From: Alsobacter sp045348435
GTDB taxonomy: Bacteria; Pseudomonadota; Alphaproteobacteria; Rhizobiales; Beijerinckiaceae
Reading direction: 5' to 3'
DNA: 64,000 nucleotides
Assembly (NCBI RefSeq): GCF_045348435.1
Contig: NZ_CP157484.1
Span: 4,588,001 to 4,652,000, forward strand
Each line of letters opens with the position of its first letter. Positions within the stretch are counted from its first letter, which is position 1. The notes beneath the pieces are model-generated. The model saw nothing but the letters and a program-made list of their open reading frames with translations, searched no databases and was not told where the DNA came from. The translations under genes were made by a program, and so were the position numbers. Below, in pieces: positions 43,745-52,533 of this stretch.

Positions 43745-44363
43745 ATGCGTCCTCCAGTCGCCGCCCACAGGCGCCGAACACCCCCGGGCTTCATCGCGCC
43801 TTGCCTAGCGTGCCCCGCCGACCGCGTACCGGAGGGCCCGCTTTGGCTGCATTCGCCGAAACATGACGGGTTCCGGATGATCTGCCGCCGCGCCGGGCCA
43901 CAGGCGCGCGTGTGGAGCCGAAACGCCTTGAATTGGACCCGCACGCCTGCCGAGGATCGCCGGCGGTCTCCTGGAGCTCCCCTGCGCCTCCTGCGTGCTC
44001 GATGGCGAAGCCGTCGTTCAGCTCCCCGACGGACGAGACGACTTCCACGCGCTCCGGTCGGCAGCGGGCGCCCGCAACGCCATGCTGATGGCCTTCGACC
44101 TGTTGGAGCTGGACGGCCGGGACCTGCGCGCCTTGCCGCTGGAGGAGCGCCGGGCCGAGCTGCGTCGGCTGGTCGAGGCGGGCCCGGTCGACGGCGTCGC
44201 GTTCGTGGATGCGATGGACGACGACGGAGAGGCCCTGTTCCGCCATGCCTGCAGGCTCGAGTTCGAGGGCATTATCTCCAAGCGGCGGGACAGCCCCTAT
44301 CGATCGGGGCGATCGCCGCACTGGCTGAAGTCGAGGTGTCCAAATTACGTGCGCGTTTTGTAA
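43745..44363 (+). pseudogene. Frameshifted copy of the short ATP-dependent DNA ligase
   Basis: The first frame encodes KHDGFRMICRRAGPQARVWS and RNALNWTR and then runs out of register near 43943. The downstream frame from about 43945 encodes RLPRIAGGLLELPCASCVLD and continues to FEGIISKRRDSPYRSGRSPH. Compared with the intact copy on the other strand (52534-53157), one extra base separates the two frames. The nucleotide match over the central 220 bases is almost complete, so the inactivation or duplication is recent. Confidence 0.85.
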
Positions 44364-44435
44364 CTTGCGGGAACCTCCCTAAGCGGCATCCCATTGAAAT
44401 GCTAACTTTCGCGCCGGCCGAGGGCGAAAAGGACA

Positions 44436-44621
44436 ATGTTTGATGACCCAGAGCTCCAGGAGCGCGTCCAGTTCCTAGGGGACAAGATCCTGAGTTTGCT
44501 GGACCGCGCTGACCACGCAGAGACCCTGGAGGAAGCGCGAGAACTCCTCAAAGAGGCCCGCCGACAGATCGAGCGTATTCTGGACCTTGCGTCTCCTGAC
44601 GAAAGTAAGAAACTAACGTAA
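44436..44621 (+). CDS. Small helical hypothetical protein
   Basis: A 61-aa acidic helical protein (MFDDPELQERVQFLGDKILS, then DHAETLEEARELLKEARRQI) with heptad-like Leu spacing, probably a short coiled coil. AAAAGGA lies five bases before the ATG. I do not recognise a family. It is possibly translated alone. Confidence 0.5.
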   Translation: MFDDPELQERVQFLGDKILSLLDRADHAETLEEARELLKEARRQIERILDLASPDESKKLT

Positions 44622-44718
44622 ATCAGTTTGTTTTGACCTGGATCAGTTTATTCGGAACAAAAAGTGTACAAAGAGCGCGTAATTGTGCCGCAGTTTGCGC
44701 CCGTCTCGTGAGATATTC

Positions 44719-45135
44719 ATGTCTGAAAATCGCCGCTTCCCGCCGCCCTGGACGGTCCACCCCATGCCGGCGGGCTTCCGCGTCGCCGACGCGAACGGCG
44801 CTTGGCTGGCCTACTGCTACGGCGACACCACGGGTTACCGGAGTACGGGCAGCGTAATGATGTTGCCCGACCAGGCGAGGGCAATGGCGGAGATGATCGC
44901 CAGCATGCCTGATCTTATGCACGGCGTCGGATCGGCGGAGTTCCCGCCCGGGACGCAGGGGCCGTTCTTCGTTGAGGACCGGAAAACCTGGTTCTCGGTC
45001 ACCGACGCGAGCGGCATCAGGCTGGCGGCCGTCTACCACAGCGACCCTGAAGCAGGCGACCTAACGCCCGACGAGGCGCGGCGGATCGCTGTCGGGATTG
45101 CGCGACTGCCGGATTGGGTGGGACGGCCGCAATGA
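44719..45135 (+). CDS. FPPPW small protein with internal duplication
   Basis: A 138-aa cytoplasmic protein made of two similar halves. Half 1 is RRFPPPWTVHPMPAGFRVAD, NGAWLAYCYGD and DQARAMAEMIASMPDL. Half 2 is WFSVTDASGIRLAAVYHSD and DLTPDEARRIAVGIARLPDW. Single-half proteins of this pattern are common in Rhizobiales and uncharacterised. The ATG at 44719 is chosen because the conserved RFPPPW follows within eight residues. Two broken copies lie at 41.4 and 43 kb on the other strand. Confidence 0.7.
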   Translation: MSENRRFPPPWTVHPMPAGFRVADANGAWLAYCYGDTTGYRSTGSVMMLPDQARAMAEMIASMPDLMHGVGSAEFPPGTQGPFFVEDRKTWFSVTDASGIRLAAVYHSDPEAGDLTPDEARRIAVGIARLPDWVGRPQ

Positions 45136-45351
45136 GGACGCGGGTCGTTCACGCAAAAAAGCCCTGCTCGCGGGGCGATCCGCGGCAGCGAGAGTGACCT
45201 TCACCTTCACTCACCCCATCAGCCGCGCGCCAGGGCGGGGAATAGCGGGCGACTATCGACATCGGACGCACACGGCATTTCCGCTGCGCCCATCCGCCAT
45301 GGATCCTTCAGGCGTCGAACGGCCCTCGGGCCCAACCGCCAGGAGAGACCC

Positions 45352-45822
45352 ATGACCCGTCCCACCGACCGCTTCATGACCGCGATCCTCGGCCTCGCCG
45401 CCGCGACCTTCGCGCTGCCGGCCCTGGCCGGCGAATGCCCAGCCGACAAGGTGGGCCGCGACCTCACCAAGCCGGTCACGACGCCCGCCAAGGACGTCAC
45501 CGACACCGTGCTGACCAAGATCGAGCTCGCCCAGGAGCCCGTCGGGCTCAAGGATCACGAGCTGCGGCTGCGCAAGCTCGTCGTCCAGCCGGGCGGCGTC
45601 GTTCCCTGGCACAGCCATGGCGACCGACCCGCGATCATCTACATCGTCGAGGGCTCGATCACCGAATACGCCAGCACCTGCGCGGTCCCGATTCTGCACA
45701 AGGCCGGCGAGGTAGCGCGGGAGACGAGCGCCACCGCGCATTGGTGGAAGAACACCGGCAGCAAGCCCGTGACCCTGCTGTCCGCCGACATCCTGCACGA
45801 CAAGACGGACGCGAACATGTGA
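45352..45822 (+). CDS. Periplasmic cupin protein
   Basis: Secreted cupin of 156 aa. The signal peptide (MTAILGLAAATFALPALAG) precedes a single cupin barrel. Motif 1 is PGGVVPWHSHGDRPAIIYIV with two His ligands and motif 2 is GEVARETSATAHWWKNTG with a His. It may bind a metal or small molecule. GAGAGACC precedes the ATG. It is 55 bases upstream of an MFS transporter gene, and the next three genes overlap, so all four probably form one operon. Confidence 0.85.
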   Translation: MTRPTDRFMTAILGLAAATFALPALAGECPADKVGRDLTKPVTTPAKDVTDTVLTKIELAQEPVGLKDHELRLRKLVVQPGGVVPWHSHGDRPAIIYIVEGSITEYASTCAVPILHKAGEVARETSATAHWWKNTGSKPVTLLSADILHDKTDANM

Positions 45823-45877
45823 GCCCGCCCGGCGGCGCCCTCGCAGGGCGCCGCCCCGTCCCGCGAAAGGACACGCC

Positions 45878-47146
45878 ATGATCGCCGCACTCCTCCATCG
45901 GGCCAACCCCGATCGCGCCTTGCCGGGAGCGGAAGTCCCGGCCGCGCCAGGCGCCCTCGCCCAAGCGGCCAGGATGGGCCTGATCGGCCTCGTCTCGTTC
46001 CTGACGCTCGTAGACCTTTTCGCGACGCAGGCGATCCTGCCGTCGCTGGCGCGCCTCTACGGTGTCACGCCGGCCGCGATGGGGCTGGCCGTGAACGCCA
46101 GCACGCTGGGGATGGCGGTGGCCGGGCTCGCGGTCGCCCTTATGAGCCACCGCCTCGAGCGCCGCCGCGGCGTCGTGGCCAGCCTTTTGTTGCTGTCGAT
46201 ACCGACCGTGCTGCTGGCGGGCGCGCCCGGCCTTGGCGCCTTCGCGGCGCTGCGGGTGCTGCAGGGCCTCTGCATGGCGACTGCGTTCTCATTGACGCTG
46301 GCCCATCTCGGCGAGACCACCAGCGGCCGGAAGACAGCGGCGGCCTTCGCCGCCTATGTCACCGGCAATGTCGCCAGCAACCTCGTTGGCCGCCTCGTCG
46401 CGGCGGCGCTCGCCGATCATTTCGGCGTTCCGGCCACCTTCGCCACGCTTGCGGCCATGAACCTGGCCGGGGCTGCGTTGGTGCGCGCCACCATGGCGCG
46501 GGCAGGCCGGCCCGGGACCGGGAGCGCGGCTCCGGCGGGCTTGGCCGGCGTTGCGCAACATTTGCGCAACCCCGCTTTGCGGGCCGCCTTCGGGATCGGC
46601 TTCTGTATCCTCTTCGCCTTCATTGGGGCGTTCACCTACGTCAACTTCGTGCTGGTGCGCCCGCCGATCGCGATCAGCCAGATGACGGTCGGGTTCGTCT
46701 ATTTCGTGTTCCTGCCGTCTATCGTTACGACGCCGCTGGCCGGCCTCGCCGTGGCGCGGCTGGGCGCCCGCCGGGCGTTCGGGGCAGCGACGCTCGTCGC
46801 GCTCGCCGGGCTCGCCCTCGTGACCGCGCCCGGCCTCGACGCCATCCTGGCCGGGCTGACCTTGGTCGCGGCCGGCACGTTCTTCGCCCAGGCCGTCGCA
46901 ACCGGCTTCGTCGGCAAGGCCGCCACGGGCGACAGGGGCTCGGCCAGCGGGCTTTATTTGGGGAGCTATTTCACGGGCGGCCTCGTGGGCAGCGCCGTGC
47001 TGGGCTGGCTCTTCGACGGCTTCGGCTGGACCGCCTGCGTAGCCGGAGTCGCGGCGGCGCTCGTGCTCTCCCTGCTGCTTTCGGCCCGCTTGGTCGTCCC
47101 CGCGCCGCCCGCCTCGGTCTTCTCCCCGAAGGAGTTGCAGCCATGA
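45878..47146 (+). CDS. MFS transporter (DHA1-type exporter)
   Basis: Inner-membrane transporter of 422 aa with twelve predicted helices. The N-terminal half contains LPSLARLYGVTPAAMGLAVN and the loop MSHRLERRRGVVA (motif A position); the second half has ARLGARRAFGAATLVALAGL. The pattern is that of drug-efflux permeases of the AraJ/YdhP group. The ATG follows AAAGGACACGCC. The stop overlaps the next gene (ATGA), so the NTF2-like protein is coupled to it. Substrate unknown. Confidence 0.9.
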   Translation: MIAALLHRANPDRALPGAEVPAAPGALAQAARMGLIGLVSFLTLVDLFATQAILPSLARLYGVTPAAMGLAVNASTLGMAVAGLAVALMSHRLERRRGVVASLLLLSIPTVLLAGAPGLGAFAALRVLQGLCMATAFSLTLAHLGETTSGRKTAAAFAAYVTGNVASNLVGRLVAAALADHFGVPATFATLAAMNLAGAALVRATMARAGRPGTGSAAPAGLAGVAQHLRNPALRAAFGIGFCILFAFIGAFTYVNFVLVRPPIAISQMTVGFVYFVFLPSIVTTPLAGLAVARLGARRAFGAATLVALAGLALVTAPGLDAILAGLTLVAAGTFFAQAVATGFVGKAATGDRGSASGLYLGSYFTGGLVGSAVLGWLFDGFGWTACVAGVAAALVLSLLLSARLVVPAPPASVFSPKELQP

Positions 47147-47691
47147 CCTCTCTCGACAAAAGCTCCCTTCTTCCAGCGTCGGCTCACGCCGCCGCCGGGC
47201 TCTCGCCGGAGGCCCAGCCCACCCGCCGCCATGTCATCGCGGGCGGCGCCGGGGCGGCGCTCGCCGCGGCGCTCCCGCCCGTGGGCGTCCGGGCCGGCGG
47301 CGCGGACGTGATTGCGACCTACAAGGCCTTCGCCGCCGCTCAGAACGCCGGCGAACTCGCCGTCGTGCGGGAGATGTTCACGCAGGATCCGCCGTTCTTG
47401 TGGGTGAGCGACGGGATGTCGATCTGGGGCCGCGACGCGGCGATCGAACGAATGGCCCTGTTCCGGAGCTCGGAGATCTGGCGCGTGACCCCGGACCTCG
47501 ACCGCGCCGTCGCGGTGGAGCTGAACGCCGGCGCGGCCTACCTCCACCTGCCGCTCGAGCTGGCCATCGGCCCGCGCGTGCCGGGGCCGGACCGACTGCG
47601 CTTCCTCGTCTCGATGCTGGCGGTGCGCAAGGACCGTTCGGAGGATTGGCGCATCGCCGCCCTGTTCACCACCACTGAAAAAAAGGGGTGA
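47143..47691 (+). CDS. Tat-exported NTF2/SnoaL-like protein
   Basis: A 182-aa protein. TRRHVIAGGAGAALAAALPPV is a twin-arginine-type export signal. The rest is a SnoaL/NTF2-like cone fold (VIATYKAFAAAQNAGELAVV, MFTQDPPFLWVSDGMSIWG, RDAAIERM). Such domains bind or isomerise small hydrophobic molecules. It overlaps the MFS gene before it and the oxidoreductase gene after it by four bases each, which shows tight operon organisation. Confidence 0.8.
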   Translation: MTSLDKSSLLPASAHAAAGLSPEAQPTRRHVIAGGAGAALAAALPPVGVRAGGADVIATYKAFAAAQNAGELAVVREMFTQDPPFLWVSDGMSIWGRDAAIERMALFRSSEIWRVTPDLDRAVAVELNAGAAYLHLPLELAIGPRVPGPDRLRFLVSMLAVRKDRSEDWRIAALFTTTEKKG

Positions 47692-49001
47692 TGGCCATGC
47701 ACACGGTCTCATCGAGGCGGCGCGTGGTGATCGTCGGCGGCGGCTTCGGCGGCCTGTCGGCAGCGCAGGCGCTGGCGCGCGCGCCGGTCGACGTCACACT
47801 AATCGATCGCCACAACTACCACCTGTTCCAGCCGCTGCTCTACCAAGTGGCCACCGCCGGGCTGTCGCCGGCCGACATCGCATCTCCCATCCGGGGCGTC
47901 CTGCACCGCCAGAAGAACGCCTTTGTGATGCTGGCGCGCGTCACCGGGGTCGATCCGGACCGGCGGGTCGTCATGACCGACGAGGGCGATGTCGCGTATG
48001 ACGCGCTCATCATCGCGACGGGCGCCAAGCACGCCTACTTCGGCCGCGACGGGTGGGAGCGCCATGCGCCCGGCCTCAAGAAGATCGAGGACGCGACGGA
48101 GCTGCGCCGACGCATCCTGCTCGCCTTTGAGAAAGCGGAGATCGTCAAGGACCCCGCCGAGCGCCGCCGCCTCCTGACCTTCGCGGTGATCGGCGGCGGG
48201 CCGACCGGCGTCGAGATGGCCGGCGCTATCGCGGAGCTGGCGCGCACGGCGCTGGCGGCCGATTTCCGGGCCATCGACCCGCGGATGACCCGCGTGGTGC
48301 TGATCGAGGCCGGGCCGCGCATCCTCCCGTCCTTCCATCCGCAGTCGTCGGCGACCGCCGCGGCGGGCCTGCGCGGCCTTGGCGTGGAGGTGGAAGCCGG
48401 CGCGCCGGTGACGGCGGTCGACGGCGAGGGTGTAGAGGTCGCCGGCCGGCGGATCGAAAGCCGCACGATCGTCTGGGCCGCCGGCGTGCGCGCTTCGCCG
48501 GCCGCGCGCTGGCTGGGCGCCGAGGCGGATGGGGCAGGACGGGTCAAGGTTGCGGCGGACCTCTCCGTTCCCGGACGCCCGAACATCTTCGTCATCGGCG
48601 ACGCCGCCCATGTGGCGGGCCCGGACGGGCGGCCGCTGCCGGGCGTCGCCCCGGTTGCCAAGCAGCAGGGCCGCCACGCGGCGCGCCAGATCGGACTTGC
48701 GCCCGAGCTGCGCGCGCCGTTCCGGTATCGCGACTACGGCGCCATGGCGACGATCGGCAGGCGCAAGGCGGTCGCCGACCTCGGGCGGGTGCGGCTCAGC
48801 GGCTCGCTTGCCTGGCTGATCTGGTGCGTCGCCCACGTCTATTTCCTGATCGGGTTCCGGAACCGGATGTCGGTGGCGGCGAACTGGGCGTGGAGCTACG
48901 TCACCTACCAGCGCGGCCCGCGGCTCATCACCGGCAGCGGCGAGGAGCACCCCCTCGCGCCCGAGCAGGCGCCCGCCGCCGCGCTGCGCCGCTCAGCGTG
49001 A
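47688..49001 (+). CDS. NDH-2-like NAD(P)/FAD-dependent oxidoreductase
   Basis: Type II NADH dehydrogenase-like flavoprotein of 437 aa. The FAD motif VVIVGGGFGGLSAAQAL is at the N-terminus, HNYHLFQPLLYQVATAGLSP is the characteristic quinone-oxidoreductase block, the NAD motif is VIGGGPTGVEMAGAIAEL, and NIFVIGDAAHV closes the FAD site. The C-terminal amphipathic region (WLIWCVAHVYFLIGFRNR) anchors to the membrane. It could feed electrons to quinone without pumping protons. It ends convergently with, and overlaps by nine bases, the LysR gene. Confidence 0.93.
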   Translation: MMAMHTVSSRRRVVIVGGGFGGLSAAQALARAPVDVTLIDRHNYHLFQPLLYQVATAGLSPADIASPIRGVLHRQKNAFVMLARVTGVDPDRRVVMTDEGDVAYDALIIATGAKHAYFGRDGWERHAPGLKKIEDATELRRRILLAFEKAEIVKDPAERRRLLTFAVIGGGPTGVEMAGAIAELARTALAADFRAIDPRMTRVVLIEAGPRILPSFHPQSSATAAAGLRGLGVEVEAGAPVTAVDGEGVEVAGRRIESRTIVWAAGVRASPAARWLGAEADGAGRVKVAADLSVPGRPNIFVIGDAAHVAGPDGRPLPGVAPVAKQQGRHAARQIGLAPELRAPFRYRDYGAMATIGRRKAVADLGRVRLSGSLAWLIWCVAHVYFLIGFRNRMSVAANWAWSYVTYQRGPRLITGSGEEHPLAPEQAPAAALRRSA

Positions 49002-49904
49002 GGCGACTTCGGCCCGAGGGGCGTCCCGCCGCCAGGGAGCCCGCACCGCCTCGCGCACGAGCGCGCCGACCGCCGGCGAATGGGGCCGGCCGCGCACCGT
49101 CACCAGCGACACCTCGCGCCAGAACTCCGGGTCAACGAGAGGACGGCTGACCACGCCGGGGTGATTGATGCAGTGTTCCGGCATGAACCCGAAGCCGAGC
49201 CCCGCCGCCACCATGGCCAGGACCCAGTCGTCTCGCTCGCTGCGGTAGATGGTCTTCCAGTTGACGCCGAGATCGCGCCAGACCGGCCCGGCGACGCCGT
49301 TGAACTCGCAGCTGACGCGGTTGACGTAGCACTCGCCCTCCAGGTCGCGCACCCGGACTGCGTTCATCCCCGCAAAGCGGTGGCTGGGCGGGACCGCGAT
49401 CATCATCTGTTCGCGAAACAGCGGTAGCCGGTGCAGGCGCTCGTCCTCCTCGTCGCGCGGGTCGCAAAAGATCGCGACCTCCAGAAGGCCTTCCTTCAGG
49501 CGCACGTCGAGATCGCGCGCGCTGGCGTCCATGATCTCCAGGTCGACGCCGGGATGGCGCGCCTGCACAGCCGTGACCAGCTCGACCAGCTGGTTGGGCG
49601 CGATGGTGCACATAACGCCCAGCCGCAGGCGGGCCTTCTTGAGGCGGGTGAAGTCGAGCGCCTCCTTCTTGGCCGTTAAGCTCTTCTCGTAGAGCTCCTG
49701 CAGGTGCGGCCTCACCATGCGTCCGAGTTCGGAGAGGTGGGTGTTGGCGCGCTCGCGATGAAACAGCGCTCCGCCCAGCTCCTCTTCCAGGAGCTTGATG
49801 GCCCGCGTCAGGGAGGGCTGGGCGACGTGGCAGTGCTCGGCCGCCCGCGTGAAGTTCAGGTGGTCGCAGACAGCCAGGAAGTAGCGGACCTGATGCATCT
49901 CCAT
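48993..49904 (-). CDS. LysR family transcriptional regulator
   Basis: LysR regulator of 303 aa. The winged helix-turn-helix is MHQVRYFLAVCDHLNFTRAA, then HVAQPSLTRAIKLLEEELGG, and the effector domain begins at about residue 90 (LRLGVMCTIAPNQLV). It is divergent from the 3-hydroxybutyrate dehydrogenase gene across 109 bases with a palindrome in between, so that gene and the patatin gene are the likely targets. Confidence 0.93.
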   Translation of the reverse strand: MEMHQVRYFLAVCDHLNFTRAAEHCHVAQPSLTRAIKLLEEELGGALFHRERANTHLSELGRMVRPHLQELYEKSLTAKKEALDFTRLKKARLRLGVMCTIAPNQLVELVTAVQARHPGVDLEIMDASARDLDVRLKEGLLEVAIFCDPRDEEDERLHRLPLFREQMMIAVPPSHRFAGMNAVRVRDLEGECYVNRVSCEFNGVAGPVWRDLGVNWKTIYRSERDDWVLAMVAAGLGFGFMPEHCINHPGVVSRPLVDPEFWREVSLVTVRGRPHSPAVGALVREAVRAPWRRDAPRAEVASR

Positions 49905-49948
49905 AGCGGGCTCCTATCGACATGGCAGTGAGCCGGCATTTCAGATCA

Positions 49949-49965
49949 ATGCTTGGAACGAGCAT
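49949..49965. promoter_or_regulatory. LysR binding-site candidate
   Basis: ATGCT-N7-AGCAT is an interrupted palindrome in the intergenic region between the LysR and dehydrogenase genes, with the size and location expected for a LysR-type recognition site. Confidence 0.45.
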
Positions 49966-50013
49966 CCTGCCTCCATGAACAGCGCCCTTGGGGCGCCACT
50001 CACGGAGGCGGCC

Positions 50014-50835
50014 ATGACTATCCATGCGATGCCTGAAACCGCAACGCACAAGGCATTGAGCGGACGCGTCGCCCTGATCACGGGTTCGACAAGCGGGATC
50101 GGCCTCGGCGTCGCCCGCGCGCTGGCGGCGGCCGGCGCCGACGTCGTTCTGAACGGCCTCGGGGCCGGGGACGAGATCGCGGCGCTTCAGGCCGACCTGC
50201 GGGCCGAGCACGGCGTCAAGGTGCTCTATTCGGGCGCGGACCTGTCGGACGCCGCCGCCATCGAGGACATGATGGCCATGAGCGTCGCCGCGTTCGGCCG
50301 GGTGGACATCCTCGTCAACAATGCGGGAATCCAGTTCGTCAGCCCACTGGAGAGCTTCCCGCCGGCTCGGTGGCACGCGGTGCTGGCCGTCAACCTCACG
50401 GCCGCGTTCCACACGACGCGGCTGGCCCTGCCCGGCATGCGCGAGCGCGGCTTCGGGCGCATCATCAACGTCGCCTCAGCGCATGGGCTCGTCGCCTCGC
50501 CCTTCAAGGCGGCCTATGTGGCGGCCAAGCACGGTCTGATCGGGCTCACCAAAGTGACGGCGCTGGAGGCGGCCGAAGCCGACATCACCTGCAACGCGAT
50601 CTGTCCCGGCTATGTCTGGACGCCGCTGGTCGAGCGCCAGATCGACGACCAGGCCATAGCGCATGGCGTGCCGCGCGACGCCGTGGTCCGCGACATCCTG
50701 CTGGCGCAACAGCCCAACAAGCGCTTCGCCACTGTCGAGCAGCTCAGCGCGCTGGCGCTCTTCCTGGCGACGCCGGAAGCCGGCTCAATCACCGGCGCGG
50801 CGCTGCCAATGGACGGCGGCTGGACGGCCCACTGA
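50014..50835 (+). CDS. bdhA: D-3-hydroxybutyrate dehydrogenase
   Basis: SDR enzyme of 273 aa that interconverts D-3-hydroxybutyrate and acetoacetate with NAD, part of polyhydroxybutyrate use. Motifs: TGSTSGIG, NNAGIQFVSPLE, catalytic Ser in NVASAHGLVAS, and YVAAKHG. The signature CNAICPGYVWTPLVERQI and the ending ITGAALPMDGGWTAH are typical of this enzyme. The ATG at 50014 has GGAGG at good spacing. It is followed after 28 bases by the patatin gene. Confidence 0.92.
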   Translation: MTIHAMPETATHKALSGRVALITGSTSGIGLGVARALAAAGADVVLNGLGAGDEIAALQADLRAEHGVKVLYSGADLSDAAAIEDMMAMSVAAFGRVDILVNNAGIQFVSPLESFPPARWHAVLAVNLTAAFHTTRLALPGMRERGFGRIINVASAHGLVASPFKAAYVAAKHGLIGLTKVTALEAAEADITCNAICPGYVWTPLVERQIDDQAIAHGVPRDAVVRDILLAQQPNKRFATVEQLSALALFLATPEAGSITGAALPMDGGWTAH

Positions 50836-50863
50836 CCCTGCACCCGAGCCGGAGGACAACGCC

Positions 50864-52045
50864 ATGACAATCCATCGCAGCACGATGGTGGCCGACGCGG
50901 CGCTCCCGAAAGGGCGAGTCGGCGCCCACCCGCGGAACAAGGGGCAGATCGTGCTGGTGTTGCAGGGCGGGGGCGCTCTCGGCGCCTACCAGGCCGGCGT
51001 CTACCAGGCCATGCACGAGGCCGGGATCGAGCCCGATTGGGTGATCGGCACATCGATCGGCGCCATCAACGCCAGCCTAATCGCCGGCAACGCGGTGGCG
51101 GACCGGATGGACCGGCTGCACGAGTTCTGGGCCAGGGTGGAGCACGGGCCCATGGCCCGCGCCTTTGGGGCGCTGCCGTTCGTCGGGCTCGCGATGTCGA
51201 GCCTGATGACGATGATGCAGGGCGTGCCGGGCTTCTTCGAGCCCAACCTGCGGTCGTTCGGCGGGGCCCATGTTTCGCTCGGCCCGGAGGCGGCGGGCTA
51301 CTACAGCACCGCACCCCTGGCGGCGACGCTGGCCGAGCTCATCGACTTCTCGCTGGTGAAGGCCTGCCAGCCGCGCCTGACGGTCGGCGCGGCGAATGTG
51401 CGGACCGCCGAGATGCGCTATTTCGACAGCCGCGAAACGGCGCTCGACCTGCGCCACGTGCTCGCCTCTGGCGCGCTGCCGCCTGCTTTTCCGGCCGTGC
51501 GGATCGGGCAGGAGCTCTACTGGGACGGCGGCATCCTGTCGAACACCCCCGTCGAGACCGTGTTCGACGACATGCCGCGGCGCGACTCGGTGGTGTTCGC
51601 CGTGCATGTCTGGAATCCGAACGGGCCGGAGCCGGACACCATGTGGCAGGTGCTGCACCGGCAAAAGGACATCCAGTATTCCAGCCGCGCCGCCAGCCAC
51701 ATCGCCCGCCAGCGCCAGATGCACAAGCTGCGGCACGTCATCGCCGAGCTGGCCCGGCGGGTTCCCGAGCCGCTGCGCAGCGATCCGCTCACCAGGGAGC
51801 TCGCCGCCTATGGCTGCCTGACCCGCATGCATGTGGTGCGCCTGCTGGCGCCCTCCCTGGACGGCGAGGACCACACCAAGGACATCGATTTCAGCGCCGC
51901 CGGGATCAGGGCGCGGTGGGACGCCGGCTATCGCGACACGTGCGCGATGCTGGAGCAGTCTCCCTGGGAGGCCGAAATTGATCCGCTGGAAGGCTTCGTC
52001 CTGCACGAGACGCGGGCCGGCGCGGTAGTCACGCCCGCTTCGTGA
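50864..52045 (+). CDS. Patatin-like phospholipase family protein (DUF3734 type)
   Basis: Lipid acyl hydrolase of 393 aa. The oxyanion hole is QGGGALGAYQAG, the nucleophile Ser64 lies in GTSIGAINAS, and the catalytic Asp in YWDGGILSNTP. The C-terminal part (QYSSRAASHIARQRQMHKLR) belongs to the DUF3734 group. This pairing with 3-hydroxybutyrate dehydrogenase is common in alphaproteobacteria and suggests a link to polyhydroxybutyrate metabolism. The ATG has GGAGGAC upstream. Confidence 0.92.
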   Translation: MTIHRSTMVADAALPKGRVGAHPRNKGQIVLVLQGGGALGAYQAGVYQAMHEAGIEPDWVIGTSIGAINASLIAGNAVADRMDRLHEFWARVEHGPMARAFGALPFVGLAMSSLMTMMQGVPGFFEPNLRSFGGAHVSLGPEAAGYYSTAPLAATLAELIDFSLVKACQPRLTVGAANVRTAEMRYFDSRETALDLRHVLASGALPPAFPAVRIGQELYWDGGILSNTPVETVFDDMPRRDSVVFAVHVWNPNGPEPDTMWQVLHRQKDIQYSSRAASHIARQRQMHKLRHVIAELARRVPEPLRSDPLTRELAAYGCLTRMHVVRLLAPSLDGEDHTKDIDFSAAGIRARWDAGYRDTCAMLEQSPWEAEIDPLEGFVLHETRAGAVVTPAS

Positions 52046-52069
52046 GGCGGTTGCGCACGCGCGGCGCGA

Positions 52070-52426
52070 TCACTCCCACCCTGCCGGGCCCTGCCATGAC
52101 CGGCACTCCGTCGTTGAGCCGTTCTGGTGGCAGGTCACGCGCCGTTCTTCGGGGAGATTTCCCCCGAGAGCCTGACCGAAACGCAGGAGGCGCGTGCGGG
52201 CTTCGCGTTGTCTCTGCTGCTGCTGCGCCGCGTCGGCCGCGGCGACCTGGGACATGTACTGGCGGCATTGCAGATACAGCGCGGTCCCCGGGGAGTAGCC
52301 CATATCCTTGCACTTGGCATCGTGCTCGGGGGCTTTGGCCGACAACGGCTCACCCGCCGATTGGCATGCAACGACCGGAAGGGTGAGGGCGACAGCAGCC
52401 GCCGCCAGAACGAGAACGCGGCGCAT
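52070..52426 (-). CDS. Small lipoprotein
   Basis: A 118-aa protein with signal peptide and lipobox (RRVLVLAAAAVALTLPVVAC), then a Cys-containing body (DAKCKDMGYSPGTALYLQCR, with QQQQRQ and CHQNGSTTECRSW). The pattern of paired cysteines suggests disulfides. GGAGG precedes the ATG. It is convergent with the patatin gene. Function unknown, though similar small Rhizobiales lipoproteins exist. Confidence 0.75.
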   Translation of the reverse strand: MRRVLVLAAAAVALTLPVVACQSAGEPLSAKAPEHDAKCKDMGYSPGTALYLQCRQYMSQVAAADAAQQQQRQREARTRLLRFGQALGGNLPEERRVTCHQNGSTTECRSWQGPAGWE

Positions 52427-52533
52427 CGCACCTCCAACCAACAAAGAAGGCCGAGCATAGGGGGCTGGAAGGACCGAAATCTACGCCGATTTTGGGATTT
52501 CTTGGCTTCCCCGCAGGAGCGCGGCGCTCTGTC

